Shown: positions 36,701-44,797 of the stretch, in pieces | Layout: the number at the start of each line of letters is the position of its first letter | Numbering within the stretch: position 1 is the first letter of the stretch | Source: an uncultured Veillonella sp. | Lineage (GTDB): Bacteria > Bacillota > Negativicutes > Veillonellales > Veillonellaceae | DNA: 64,000 nucleotides | NCBI GenBank assembly: GCA_900550455.1 | Contig: URSE01000001.1 | Span: forward strand, 13,702-77,701 | Reading direction: 5' to 3' | Position numbers and translations under genes: made by a program | The notes under the pieces: model-generated | The model's database searches: none | Seen by the model: only the letters and a program-made list of their open reading frames with translations | Told to the model about the DNA's origin: nothing

Positions 36701-38062
36701 GTCCTTAATATTCAAGCCCTTATGGGTCAAAAAGGAGACTATCGTGCTACCGTATCTGGTAAATTGCCATTGGCTGCTATTTATACCTCCGGCTATCTTG
36801 CACCATCAGATGATAAGTCTATGAACCTGATTATCGATTTAAGTCAGGCTGATTTGGCTGTTGTACCATTGATGAGTCCCTATGTCACAGATGGACAAGG
36901 TGTCATTGGTGGCAAAATTAAAGTAACAGGATCCATTGAAGCACCACAGGCCTTTGGTACTGTTACCGTGCGGAATGGCGTATTGAAATTCAAGAATGTA
37001 GCCAAACCATTAGACGCTATTAATGCCGACTTAATCTTTAGTGGCAATAAAGCAACCCTACAAGGGGATGCCCAAATGGGTAAAGGCTCTGCTGGTTTTA
37101 CAGGTCAATTCACTTGGTGGGATCGCCAACTAACTGGCTACCAAGGGGCCCTTCAGTTGGATAATTTTGAGGTTGATAACGAATATATCAAGGGTCCACT
37201 GACAGCAGAGCTCTATGCTACTGATGTGGATGGTGTGCCAACATTGACCGGTCATGTGGACTTGCATGATACACGTTTTAAAATCCCTCTTTCTTTAGAA
37301 GGGTCTGATTCAGCTTTACCATTTGCCTTGGATGTGACCGTTAATGCAGGCAAAAACGTTCGTCTCTATGACCGGACCCTTTATGATATGGTCATAGGAG
37401 GATCGGTTCGCTTTGCGGGGCATACTTATTGGCCAACCCCAAGTGGTGCTTTCAATGTAAAAGAGGGGACCTTTAAATACTTGAGTCATACTTTCCGGAT
37501 TAATAAGGGGATAGCTCAGTTCCGTCAAGGGTCCTATATTCCTAGTTTGGATTTACAAGCAGAAACGCAAGTTAATGATTATACTGTTAATTTGGGAGTA
37601 AAAGGAACAGTTGATCAATTGGATTTGTCCTTGTCCTCGAATCCAAGCTTGTCGAGAAAGCAGATTATATCCATGCTAACTTTTGGCCGTGGTGCGGATG
37701 AAAACTCGTCTGCCCTCAGTCATGATGATGCTACTGCAGTAGGTATTTCAGCTGCTCAAATGTATGCTTTTGGCTATGTTGAAGAAGCTGCAAAACGGGC
37801 CTTAGGGTTGGATTTAATGAATATTACAACCGGTTCTATTGATCCAGATGAACCTCTCAACAAGGAAACAGCTGGCTACTATAATATTGAAATTGGTAAA
37901 TATCTCATTCCAAATCTCATGGTAACCTATAGTCAAGGGCTAAATAATAACGACAAGGTCTATGGAGTCCGCTATAAGTTGGGGAAGCATACATCTATGC
38001 GAGCATGGCGCTCTTCTAATAACCATAGTTTTGTAGGTGCTTATTGGAAGACAACATTCTAG
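33752..38062 (+). CDS. tamB: TamB-like translocation and assembly / AsmA-type bridge protein (DUF490)
   Basis: The predicted 1436-residue protein has one N-terminal membrane anchor (about 5-24 from ATG 33752) and a very long run of repeating beta strands with Gly-Asp/Asn turns. It ends with the conserved TamB domain (DUF490) in the last 300 residues: RLYDRTLYDMVIGGSVRF, PTPSGAFNVKEGTFKYLSHTFRINKG and SRKQIISMLTFGRG. Such proteins form a hydrophobic groove spanning the periplasm; TamB relatives move phospholipids to the outer membrane and also aid outer-membrane protein insertion. No TamA lies nearby; BamA, 345 bases downstream, may be the partner, as proposed for other TamA-less bacteria. The ATG at 33719 is rejected because it falls in the terminator stem. 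Confidence 0.92.
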   Translation: MKKKRYIALSAAIIACLIGSGIAFKPVAESYVTPVVQAQLNKTINGRMAYDSMEVTWNGKVALSKVIIKDTKGQEVGYADSVVVGLSPVGAARLLAGDGAAALVSEVTVSHGDLHVWQDGQGKWNVEDLIKKDPSSKDSSFKGDIHLDQVDLTVRPYKDQAYRIEAISGGLSLSDSPIVKGNLTGSLEGQDLSISGSLNTDNTKEFTAYIKADRLDASIANMALAGHKDIRLEGGYAKNIALTISSDNEHGLTWEGHAAIRDVSGTYNFGGQGFSFDKAQTNVAFSNNKIIIKSGSAYVNGQKGEVSGSIAIQDDRARLNLDIMAADVDPGALIDLPVGGRLAGQIHVGGDTLSPTLSGRLVGRDVTYGDYSLDKLGANVSLKDGHLVLEDIRLDKGNTSLSGQASYDINSGDFDASLSPEQFDISQIAPMFGYDLGGTLSGQVYIHGQDKHIQSLIGQLEARNLTYQGISLDTVSLGFTSDGNAVDISYLNGTIGEGAFTGYGSLKEGQADISLAGYDIPLSMLSSRVGYDLDGVATVNAHISGSLDNPKGHVTLTASKISLGSYGHFDGLNLDGDIENHIVTIHEATIMDQGGFYTAYGTIGWQDKSLDIYAEAKDTRIENLAKNITDIPVTGWFYTQNHITGTFDAPNVVGRARLKDGSINGFLVSDLYARYSYKNNRLSVYDAALESYGSKIFAQGTMDGKNLNFSFTGDGIYLKPLVSDDRFEVDGYLAAQGTLTGTLDKPVFNGNIRSRQVMINGTSLNDVDGTVYADPTVVNVESMSFTDQDKGNYSFAGGVKLKNPKNLFGKITVSNADIKNMISILDKDESSNGRFTGRLNGIVGLGGTVNNPALDVKGTISSVALGDQVLGDSTIDASLADKKITIRKLQLPVDSGMIAAGGTMDLNPGGQTAMQVAVNSVDLKYFKALLPDSVDPQGTLSSVINLSGDSHNPKAEISADLISPSYNGVALDHVFMLANMEDQVLNIQALMGQKGDYRATVSGKLPLAAIYTSGYLAPSDDKSMNLIIDLSQADLAVVPLMSPYVTDGQGVIGGKIKVTGSIEAPQAFGTVTVRNGVLKFKNVAKPLDAINADLIFSGNKATLQGDAQMGKGSAGFTGQFTWWDRQLTGYQGALQLDNFEVDNEYIKGPLTAELYATDVDGVPTLTGHVDLHDTRFKIPLSLEGSDSALPFALDVTVNAGKNVRLYDRTLYDMVIGGSVRFAGHTYWPTPSGAFNVKEGTFKYLSHTFRINKGIAQFRQGSYIPSLDLQAETQVNDYTVNLGVKGTVDQLDLSLSSNPSLSRKQIISMLTFGRGADENSSALSHDDATAVGISAAQMYAFGYVEEAAKRALGLDLMNITTGSIDPDEPLNKETAGYYNIEIGKYLIPNLMVTYSQGLNNNDKVYGVRYKLGKHTSMRAWRSSNNHSFVGAYWKTTF

Positions 38063-38164
38063 TTTTATCCCAATAAGGGATAGTGAGGGATGAGTGACTA
38101 TTTTCTAGGTCCTATAAGATGGTTTCGCACTATTGTTTTGATAGCATTACCTAGATGTGGGAAA

Positions 38165-38225
38165 AACCCCTCTAGCAGTAAGTTGATCTTAGTAGTTGAC
38201 TTGCTTAGCTAGAGGGGTTCTTTCT
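38165..38225 (+). terminator. Bidirectional terminator after tamB
   Basis: AACCCCTCTAGC (38165-38176) pairs perfectly with GCTAGAGGGGTT (38208-38219) across a 31-base loop, with an A-run before and a T-rich tail after. Confidence 0.75.
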
Positions 38226-38333
38226 GTTTGCATGGCTTTTCCATAGAGTTTTCACAAAGGCTGAAAATACGGTAGTGGTGCGGATTTTTCAAATATAAAA
38301 TATTTGTAAACCATACCTTTCTGCTTAGGACTA

Positions 38334-38342
38334 TGCTATAAT
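38334..38342 (+). promoter_or_regulatory. Extended -10 promoter of bamA
   Basis: TGCTATAAT is a perfect extended -10; TACCTT at 38314-38319 is a poor -35 at 17 bases. The predicted start near 38349 leaves a leader of about 60 bases with a strong aggagg RBS before ATG 38408. Confidence 0.6.
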
Positions 38343-38407
38343 ATAACAGATTAATTGCTCAGATTAGGCAATGGCCTGATGAGTTACTTTTAGGAGGATA
38401 TCCCTGT

Positions 38408-40606
38408 ATGTTAAAGAAAACTACCTATAAACGTATGTTGGCAGTTTCCGTTTTATCTGCTCTTATGGGCTCCGGTTCTGTCATGGCGGCTAACGTAGAA
38501 ACTGGTTACACCCCGCAAATGGGGACTATTGATGCGGCTGAACAAGCTGATACTGAGGTGGCTACAGCGTCTGCTACAAGTCCAATGAACGCGTCCGCAG
38601 CACCTAGAGTAGGGGGCGTGCATAATTCTAAGGAAGCAGAAGAATTGGCAGCAATCACTGCCGCTCGTGGCGATACAGCTATTTCTGAAGATGGTACTGT
38701 AGTGCAAGCGCCAGATGGATCTGTAAAGGTAGATAACTCTGCTTTGTCCACTAGTGACAAGGAAGTTAAGATGGTGTCTAAGGTGACTGGTGGCACTGAC
38801 CTTGATAAGGCTGCACAAGATGCAAATAACCAAGCTGACGCTAATGTACAAGCTCAATTTGTATCTGCCGTAACACCTGAAATGTTGAAACCTTATTTGG
38901 GTAAAACCATTACGGGTCTCTCTGTGACTGGTCTTGAACCAGGTCGAGAAGCAGAACTCCTTTCTAACTTAAAAGATAAGGTGGGCGATAAGGTTACCGA
39001 AGAAGGTATTCTTGCTGACATTAAAGGCCTTGGTAATACGGGTGTATTCTCTGAGGTTAATCCTGTTATCACAGTGGTTCCTGAAGGGGTAAAGATCGCT
39101 TACCAAGTAACTCTTAATCCTGTTGTGAAGGGCGTCCAATTTGAAGGTAATACAGTTTATTCCTCTGAAAATTTGGTAAACTACCTTAATGTACAACCAG
39201 GAACGGTCCTCAATTCCGTATATGTAGGCCAAAAGATCCAAGGGATTAATGCAGCTTATCAACGTGATGGCTATACCATGGCCCATGTATCTGGTTTGTC
39301 TGTAGATAATGATGGCATTGTTCACATTACTATCGTAGAAGGTGTAGTTGAAGATATCGTACCAGCTGGTAACAAGAAAACTCGCGACAAGGTAATTACT
39401 CGCGAATTCATCCAAAAGAAGGGCAAACCTTTCAATGCCTTCTTGGTACGTCGTTCTGTAGAACGGGTGTATAACTTAGGCTTCTTTGACGATGTAAATG
39501 TTCGCATCTTGCCTGGATCTACACCAGATGCAGTAGTCATCGAAGTGGATGTCTTGGAACATAAGACAGGGACAATTACCTTAGGGGCAGGCTATTCTGA
39601 GTCGGATGGTCTAGTCGGCATTATCGAATTGGGTGAAGACAACCTTCGTGGTACTGGTGATAAGGTTAAAATCCACTGGGAAGTAGGTGGTAAAGATAAC
39701 TATAAGAACTACCAAATTTCCTACTTACATCCATGGCTTGATCATAAGGGTACATCTTTAGGCTTCTCCTTCTTTAATCGAGAAGATGAATATACTGATT
39801 ATGATGCACATGGTCATGAAGTGGCGGAATACAATAAGAAAACAAATGGTTTCAACGTATCCTTGGGGCGTCAAACTGGCGAATATACTCGCGATACATT
39901 GACATTGGAAACACGGAATGATAAATATCGTTGGAAAGATGGCGATAGCTCTGGCTTCCGTTATGATCGAAATCAAGGTGCTGGCGGTTCCGGTGATAAC
40001 ACATGGGACAATAAGACCTATGACTTTAAGGATTTTGACTATGTAGGCAAAAATTTCGGTCGTACTAATTCCATTACATGGCAAAAAGTTTATGATTCCC
40101 GTAATAACATTTACGATCCAAGTCGCGGTAAACGGATTTCTTACACCGCACAATGGGCTGGTCACGGCTTAGGCGGTGACTTTGACTTCTACAAGTTCAC
40201 TGCAGAAGGCCGTATGTACCGTAAGTTGGGCAATGGCCATATCTTGGCTTTCCGGGCGCGGGGTGGTTTCATCCAAGGGGAGGCTCCTTATAGCCAATTG
40301 TTCACCTTGGGTGGCGCTGATTCCCTTCGGGGCTATGAAGACGACCAATTCCGTGGTAAGTACATGTACAACGCAACCTTGGAATACCGGTTCCCATTAG
40401 TTAAAAAAGTCTCTGGTGTTCTTTTCACTGATATCGGTGATGCTTGGGACGCACCTAACGTACCTTGGTATGAATCCAAGAAGGGCTTCAATGCCTCTGT
40501 AGGTGCTGGTCTTCGGGTCCAAACTCCAATCGGTCCAATCAAACTCGATTATGGTAAGGGTAAAGAGGACTCTAAGTTCCACTTTAGCTTTGGCACACAA
40601 TTCTAA
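38408..40606 (+). CDS. bamA: Outer membrane protein assembly factor BamA (Omp85)
   Basis: BamA folds and inserts beta-barrel proteins into the outer membrane. The 732-residue protein has a signal peptide (1-28, ending VMAA) and a variable Ala/Ser/Asp-rich segment to about 155. It then has about three POTRA domains (near 167-237, 239-316, 317-395), fewer than the five of E. coli. The C-terminal 16-strand barrel contains the lid-loop motif SLRGYEDDQFRG, equivalent to VRGF, and the conserved end FHFSFGTQF with terminal phenylalanine. No BamB-E genes are present in the window. It has its own promoter and is followed by three Skp-like chaperone genes. Confidence 0.95.
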   Translation: MLKKTTYKRMLAVSVLSALMGSGSVMAANVETGYTPQMGTIDAAEQADTEVATASATSPMNASAAPRVGGVHNSKEAEELAAITAARGDTAISEDGTVVQAPDGSVKVDNSALSTSDKEVKMVSKVTGGTDLDKAAQDANNQADANVQAQFVSAVTPEMLKPYLGKTITGLSVTGLEPGREAELLSNLKDKVGDKVTEEGILADIKGLGNTGVFSEVNPVITVVPEGVKIAYQVTLNPVVKGVQFEGNTVYSSENLVNYLNVQPGTVLNSVYVGQKIQGINAAYQRDGYTMAHVSGLSVDNDGIVHITIVEGVVEDIVPAGNKKTRDKVITREFIQKKGKPFNAFLVRRSVERVYNLGFFDDVNVRILPGSTPDAVVIEVDVLEHKTGTITLGAGYSESDGLVGIIELGEDNLRGTGDKVKIHWEVGGKDNYKNYQISYLHPWLDHKGTSLGFSFFNREDEYTDYDAHGHEVAEYNKKTNGFNVSLGRQTGEYTRDTLTLETRNDKYRWKDGDSSGFRYDRNQGAGGSGDNTWDNKTYDFKDFDYVGKNFGRTNSITWQKVYDSRNNIYDPSRGKRISYTAQWAGHGLGGDFDFYKFTAEGRMYRKLGNGHILAFRARGGFIQGEAPYSQLFTLGGADSLRGYEDDQFRGKYMYNATLEYRFPLVKKVSGVLFTDIGDAWDAPNVPWYESKKGFNASVGAGLRVQTPIGPIKLDYGKGKEDSKFHFSFGTQF

Positions 40607-40620
40607 TGATGATATACGAT

Positions 40621-40641
40621 AAGGCGCCTTAGTGGCGCCTT
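40621..40641 (+). terminator. GC-rich hairpin between bamA and the first skp-like gene
   Basis: AAGGCGCC (40621-40628) pairs perfectly with GGCGCCTT (40634-40641). There is no T-tract, so it may only slow transcription or stabilise the bamA mRNA end. Confidence 0.5.
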
Positions 40642-40669
40642 CATCTATAAGAAAGAAGGTATAAGCGTT

Positions 40670-41158
40670 ATGATGCGTTTGATGGCACATAAAACGGTAG
40701 CTAAGGTCTTGTCTATCGTTATTTCCCTCGTATTTATTGGTGGTATCGCTATGATGGCATACACCCAATTATCTGATTCTACTTCTAAGGAAGTGCCAGA
40801 TAGCAATATCGGTTATTTCGATGCGACAAAGGTCATGAGTCCTGATAATCCTGTTTATCAAAAGGCAGGTCAAGAGTATCAAGATTTCTACCAAACCACA
40901 GTAACCAATGCACAACAAGATATGCAAGCAACACAAGATGAAGCTGCTAAGAAAAAGATTCAAGATGAAACAAGTCAAAAATTACAAGCTAAGGAAGATG
41001 AGTTGAAAAAAGGCTTGCAAGATAAGGCTGAAGAAGCAGCTAAACAAGTAGGCGAGTCTAAAGGCTTGTCCGTTGTGATTGAAAAATCTTCCGTCTTGTA
41101 TGGTGGCGTGGATGTAACAGACCAAGTTATGCGCAAGATGCAAGATAATAATAAATAA
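40670..41158 (+). CDS. Skp/OmpH family periplasmic chaperone, first copy
   Basis: Skp-type chaperones hold unfolded outer-membrane proteins on the way to BamA. The 162-residue protein has an N-terminal hydrophobic segment (about 12-34) that is either a signal peptide or an anchor. It then has IGYFDATKVM, a Lys/Glu/Gln-rich coiled-coil hairpin (about 70-125) and the family's C-terminal beta motif LSVVIEKSSVLYGGVDVTDQV. The start could be ATG 40670 or 40673. It lies 63 bases after bamA and 22 before the second copy. Confidence 0.85.
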   Translation: MMRLMAHKTVAKVLSIVISLVFIGGIAMMAYTQLSDSTSKEVPDSNIGYFDATKVMSPDNPVYQKAGQEYQDFYQTTVTNAQQDMQATQDEAAKKKIQDETSQKLQAKEDELKKGLQDKAEEAAKQVGESKGLSVVIEKSSVLYGGVDVTDQVMRKMQDNNK

Positions 41159-41180
41159 TTGGTTCAGCTAAGGGGGTCCC

Positions 41181-42170
41181 ATGGGATACCGTAAAAAAGG
41201 GCTGGCCTTACTTGTTATCGTAGCCTTGGCCGTCATAGGCATGATTGGTGCATACCTCTTTGTGACTAACCATCAAAAGGCTAGTCTCTTACATAAGGGA
41301 CCATCTATTGGCGTTGTTCGTATGGATGAGGTTATCCGCCTCAACCCATCTTATGAGGAATACCAAAAGGCCCAACGGGAGCTTGAAGACTTACAGGCTC
41401 AGTATCAAGGGGAGCAAGCATCTCTTAATGCCAAGGTGACGATGCGGGAAGAGGCTCTTAAGTCTTTGAGCTTAGATCAGGGCCTTACTGATTCTTATAA
41501 TACAGAATTGAAGGCTAAGCTGAAGGCTCGCGAAGATCAAATGAACGCAGACTTAGACCGTAAACGGCATGAACTTATGGCTAAGTATGCGGCAGAGCAA
41601 AAGGTATCTCCTAGAGATACAGATTTGGCAATCGTAAATTTACAGCTTGCCCTTATGACCTATGATAGGCCATTGCCCTATGATCCTGATCAAAGACAGG
41701 CCTTCTTGTCCAAGAAGGCTGATTTGCAGGCTCAACTTCAAGAGTTACTAGCTAAACGAAAACCCAATATCTCCGGCAATATAGCCGATATTAGAGCTCG
41801 CGTAGAAGCTGAGTTGAAGCCTATTATGGAAGAGGGGCAAAAGGATTTAGATGCCTATGCACAATCTGTCCATAAAGACTTAAGTGCTAAGAGAGATTCT
41901 GCTTTACAGGCTAAGGCTAAGGGGATTATAGATGAGAGCAATTTGCCAAATGCGGCTCAATGGAATCAAACTTGGCAGGAACGTCTAGATGACAAGCAAG
42001 CTCAAGTGGATGCCATCTACCAATCCATGGAAGAAGATGTCCGTATGCGCGTGGCTGTCATTGCAGAATCTCAACATTTGGACCTAGTATTGGCCCTTGA
42101 TAGAGAGGAAGCTAATGTTTCTGGTTTAGATATAACAGATGCAATTGTAACGTCGTATGGCGTTGAATAG
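41181..42170 (+). CDS. Skp/OmpH-like protein, second, enlarged copy
   Basis: The 329-residue protein is about twice the size of a normal Skp. It has an N-terminal membrane segment (about 8-28), then IGVVRMDEVIRLNPSYEEYQ, the usual Skp start. Two long helical, charged stretches follow (about 55-135 and 170-285), separated by a Pro-containing loop (LPYDPDQ). The C-terminus keeps the family pattern LVLALDREEANVSGLDITDAIV. The doubled coiled coil suggests longer tentacles or an internal duplication. It is flanked by two normal-length paralogues with short gaps, so all three are probably co-expressed. The specific client is unknown. Confidence 0.75.
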   Translation: MGYRKKGLALLVIVALAVIGMIGAYLFVTNHQKASLLHKGPSIGVVRMDEVIRLNPSYEEYQKAQRELEDLQAQYQGEQASLNAKVTMREEALKSLSLDQGLTDSYNTELKAKLKAREDQMNADLDRKRHELMAKYAAEQKVSPRDTDLAIVNLQLALMTYDRPLPYDPDQRQAFLSKKADLQAQLQELLAKRKPNISGNIADIRARVEAELKPIMEEGQKDLDAYAQSVHKDLSAKRDSALQAKAKGIIDESNLPNAAQWNQTWQERLDDKQAQVDAIYQSMEEDVRMRVAVIAESQHLDLVLALDREEANVSGLDITDAIVTSYGVE

Positions 42171-42179
42171 GAGGATATT

Positions 42180-42692
42180 ATGAAACGTACAAAATCTTTA
42201 GTAATCGGTGCAGTAATGGTTGGGGCTATGAGTCTTTTAGCCGGTTGTGGTTCTGATAAGGTGGGTTATGTAGATACCAATAAAATCGTGCAACAATCTC
42301 AAAAAATGGCTGATGTGAATAAAGATGTAGCCGCTAAAAAGGCAGAACTAGAAGCCAAAATGAATGCAGTCGATCAATCTAATGCAACAGCAGTTCAAAA
42401 GGCACAACAAGATGCACAAGCTGAGTTTGAAGCCTATACCAATTCCAAGGATAAGGAAATTCAAGATTACTTCGAAGATGAAGTTGGTAAGGTCGCTAAA
42501 CAAGAGGGCATTACCGTTGTCTTGGCTCACCGTGCTGTAGCTGCTGGCGGTGTCGATTTGACTGATAAAGTCTTGGATGCTGTTGGTCGTGCTGATACGT
42601 CTAGCCAAGAAGCTAATCAACAAGCAGCTAATCAACAAGCAGCTGGTCAAGCTACTAATCAAGGTGCTACACAAGGACAAGGTGCTCAATAA
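42180..42692 (+). CDS. Skp/OmpH-like lipoprotein, third copy
   Basis: The 170-residue protein has a lipoprotein signal with lipobox LAGC (cysteine 23), so it should be lipid-anchored. The mature part has VGYVDTNKIVQQ, a coiled-coil region with alternating Lys, Ala, Glu and Gln, and the Skp C-terminal motif ITVVLAHRAVAAGGVDLTDKVLD. It finishes with a low-complexity tail of about 30 residues made of Ala, Gln, Asn, Thr and Gly, including two tandem NQQAA units. A membrane-tethered Skp differs from the soluble E. coli protein. An aggagg RBS precedes the ATG, and lpxD follows 30 bases later. Confidence 0.82.
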   Translation: MKRTKSLVIGAVMVGAMSLLAGCGSDKVGYVDTNKIVQQSQKMADVNKDVAAKKAELEAKMNAVDQSNATAVQKAQQDAQAEFEAYTNSKDKEIQDYFEDEVGKVAKQEGITVVLAHRAVAAGGVDLTDKVLDAVGRADTSSQEANQQAANQQAAGQATNQGATQGQGAQ

Positions 42693-42722
42693 TAATTCTC
42701 TAGTATTTAGGGGGCAATAGTT

Positions 42723-43757
42723 ATGAATCATACAGTCGACCAATTAGCTAGATTAGTAAAGGGCCAAGTTATTGGCGATGGGTCTTGTAGTATTGAAGAA
42801 ACACGTAGTCTAGAACAAGCGGCTCCCAATTCTATTACCTTTGCTGTTGGTGATTATGTAGAATTTATTTCTCAATCCAAGGCGGGGGCAGTTATCGTAG
42901 AAGCACCAGTGGAAGGATTAGCTATACCACAAATTGTGGTAGCTAATGCCAAGGCCGCCTTTGCACAAGTTTTGGAATGCTTCCATCCACCTGTAACTTG
43001 GGAAGCCGGTATCCATGAAACTGCTATTATTGGCAAGAATGTAAGCCTAGGTGAGAATGTAGCCATCGGGCCTTATGTTGTTATCAATGATAATGCCGTT
43101 ATTGGGGATAATGTTATTATTCGTCCTTATGTGTATATTGGTCACAATGTTCGCATTGGAGAGGGCTCTGATATTTATGCTGGTGCTGTAGTTCATGAGA
43201 ACTGCGTTCTTGGAAAGCGGGTTGTTCTTCGGGCCAAGGCTGTTGTCGGTGGTGAGGGATTTGGCTTTGCCACTGAAGCTGGTAAGCATATTCATATACC
43301 ACAAGTTGGTAATGTCGTCTTGGAAGATGATGTAGAAGTAGGGTCTTGTTCCTGTATCGATAATGCTACTATGGGGTCTACCCTGGTTCGACGGGGTACC
43401 AAAATCGATAACTTGGTTCATCTAGGTCATAATGTGGAAATCGGGGAGGATTGTTTCATTATCGCCCAAGTGGGGATTGCCGGCTCTACCAAGACTGGTA
43501 ATCACTGTATTTTTGCAGGGCAAACAGGCTGCACTGGCCATATCACGATTGGTGATAATTGTACCTTTGCAGGTAAGACGGGTATTGTTGGCAATGTGCC
43601 TTCTGGCTCTACCATGGCTGGGTATCCAATGCGTCCACACAAGGAATGGCTCAAGATGGCAGCCTATGAAAATCGTTTGCCCGATATGATCAAAACTGTG
43701 AAAGCCCTTCAAGCAGAAGTGGCTGCTTTGAAAGAACAGCTTAAGGAGACTAAGTAA
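42723..43757 (+). CDS. lpxD: UDP-3-O-(3-hydroxyacyl)glucosamine N-acyltransferase
   Basis: LpxD adds the second 3-hydroxyacyl chain in lipid A synthesis, third step of the pathway, in the cytoplasm. The 344-residue protein has the N-terminal uridine-binding domain (about 1-100) and a left-handed beta-helix of hexapeptide repeats (IGKNVSLGENVAIGPYVVI and on). The catalytic-histidine region is NLVHLGHNVEIGEDCFI, and a helical C-terminus follows. It is the first lipid A gene in the window and sits directly after the skp-like genes, the same bamA-skp-lpxD order as in Proteobacteria. Confidence 0.95.
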   Translation: MNHTVDQLARLVKGQVIGDGSCSIEETRSLEQAAPNSITFAVGDYVEFISQSKAGAVIVEAPVEGLAIPQIVVANAKAAFAQVLECFHPPVTWEAGIHETAIIGKNVSLGENVAIGPYVVINDNAVIGDNVIIRPYVYIGHNVRIGEGSDIYAGAVVHENCVLGKRVVLRAKAVVGGEGFGFATEAGKHIHIPQVGNVVLEDDVEVGSCSCIDNATMGSTLVRRGTKIDNLVHLGHNVEIGEDCFIIAQVGIAGSTKTGNHCIFAGQTGCTGHITIGDNCTFAGKTGIVGNVPSGSTMAGYPMRPHKEWLKMAAYENRLPDMIKTVKALQAEVAALKEQLKETK

Positions 43758-43762
43758 AACAT

Positions 43763-44671
43763 ATGTATAGGTTTTTAAAGTGCTTTAGTGCTTTCATTTG
43801 CCTACTGCCGCATGCGATTCAATATGGAATCGGTTCCTTGTTGGGCCAATTGGGATGGTTCTTTACACCAGAAAAGCGCAAACGCCTGGCCATAGAACAA
43901 ATCCTCTTCTGCCATATTACAGATGATAAGGAGGAGGCTCGGCGCATTGCTAAGGCTTCTGTTACCCGATTTGGCCGTATGATCATCGATGTCCTCCGTT
44001 ATCCTGAGATTAAGGACGGCGCTTATAGGGATATGGTCGAGATGGAAGGCCGTGAGTACTTAGATGATGCCCTTGAAAATGGGCGAGGGGCTATTTTGGC
44101 AGCCATGCACTCTGGCAACTGGGAACTCTTAGGAGGTGTCTTGGCTTCAGAAGGATACCCGCTGATTTCCGTAGCCTTTGAACAGGGTGGAGATACGGAC
44201 AAATTTATCAATGAATACCGGGAGATGATGCATCAACATGTCACCTTTAAAACGTCCATTCGGGAAATGATTGCAGAACTAAAGGATTCTAAGTTCATCG
44301 GCTTGATCATGGACCAAGATGCAGCTCATGCGGGGATGTTGGTACCATTCTTTGGTTACGAAACTTTGACTGTTACGGGCCCGGCAACCTTGGCCCGTAT
44401 GCAAGAAGTGCCGATTATACCGACGACTATTCGTTATGATAAATTTAAGAAGAAACATGTTGTCGTCATCCATCCGCCGATTTATGTGGAACGAACAGAT
44501 GATAAGAAACGGGATATTTTAGTGACTACAACAATTCTAAATGAGTTCATTGAGGATTATATTCGCCGTTATCCTGAAGAATGGTTCTGGCTTCACAATC
44601 GTTGGAAGTGGACCCGTCGTCGTTTCGGGGACAAGGTAGACCTTCCTTATTGTTCTGTGGATAATACATAA
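43763..44671 (+). CDS. LpxL/HtrB-family lipid A acyltransferase, first copy
   Basis: Enzymes of this family add secondary acyl chains to lipid A at the inner membrane. The 302-residue protein has an N-terminal hydrophobic segment and the catalytic pattern H-x4-E in MHSGNWE (His116, Glu121). It also has MDQDAAHAGMLVPFFGY and a C-terminal RYPEEWFWLHNRWK, all family hallmarks. It begins five bases after lpxD and is followed by a strong terminator. A second member lies at 56535. Which one acts first, and on what acyl donor, cannot be told from sequence. Confidence 0.9.
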   Translation: MYRFLKCFSAFICLLPHAIQYGIGSLLGQLGWFFTPEKRKRLAIEQILFCHITDDKEEARRIAKASVTRFGRMIIDVLRYPEIKDGAYRDMVEMEGREYLDDALENGRGAILAAMHSGNWELLGGVLASEGYPLISVAFEQGGDTDKFINEYREMMHQHVTFKTSIREMIAELKDSKFIGLIMDQDAAHAGMLVPFFGYETLTVTGPATLARMQEVPIIPTTIRYDKFKKKHVVVIHPPIYVERTDDKKRDILVTTTILNEFIEDYIRRYPEEWFWLHNRWKWTRRRFGDKVDLPYCSVDNT

Positions 44672-44682
44672 GTGAGCTTATT

Positions 44683-44714
44683 AGCACCAAGCTTTGGCTT
44701 GGTGCTTTTCTTTT
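44683..44714 (+). terminator. Terminator after the first lpxL-like gene
   Basis: AGCACCAAGC (44683-44692) pairs perfectly with GCTTGGTGCT (44697-44706), followed by a T-rich tail. It ends the bamA-skp-lpxD unit. Confidence 0.9.
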
Positions 44715-44717
44715 GCC

Positions 44718-44746
44718 TTGAAAAAAAGCCTGTAAGTGAGTATAAT
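44718..44746 (+). promoter_or_regulatory. Sigma-70 promoter of the lpxC-fabZ-lpxA operon
   Basis: TTGAAA (44718-44723) and a perfect TATAAT (44741-44746) are 17 bases apart. The predicted start is near 44753, 45 bases before the lpxC start codon. Confidence 0.8.
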
Positions 44747-44797
44747 ACAAAATGATTTATAGTAAAATTATAGCCAAAGGCTGAAAGGGGATTCCCC

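Larger units (their letters stand above)
38063..38407 (+). other. Intergenic region tamB-bamA: terminator plus promoter, no gene
   Basis: These 345 bases hold no plausible gene. The notable parts are a long-stem bidirectional terminator at 38165-38225 and an extended -10 promoter at 38334-38342. The stretch 38085-38160 shows nothing recognisable. Confidence 0.6.

Noticed and set aside
39758..40165. A 135-codon hydrophobic minus-strand frame inside bamA
   Set aside because: Ile-rich hydrophobicity is what reverse reading of Asp/Asn-rich barrel codons produces; bamA is certain on the plus strand.
42600..42690. A CRISPR-like or satellite repeat at the end of the third skp-like gene
   Set aside because: The repetition is in-frame codons for Ala, Gln, Asn and Gly within a coding tail, with only two near-identical units and no spacers.
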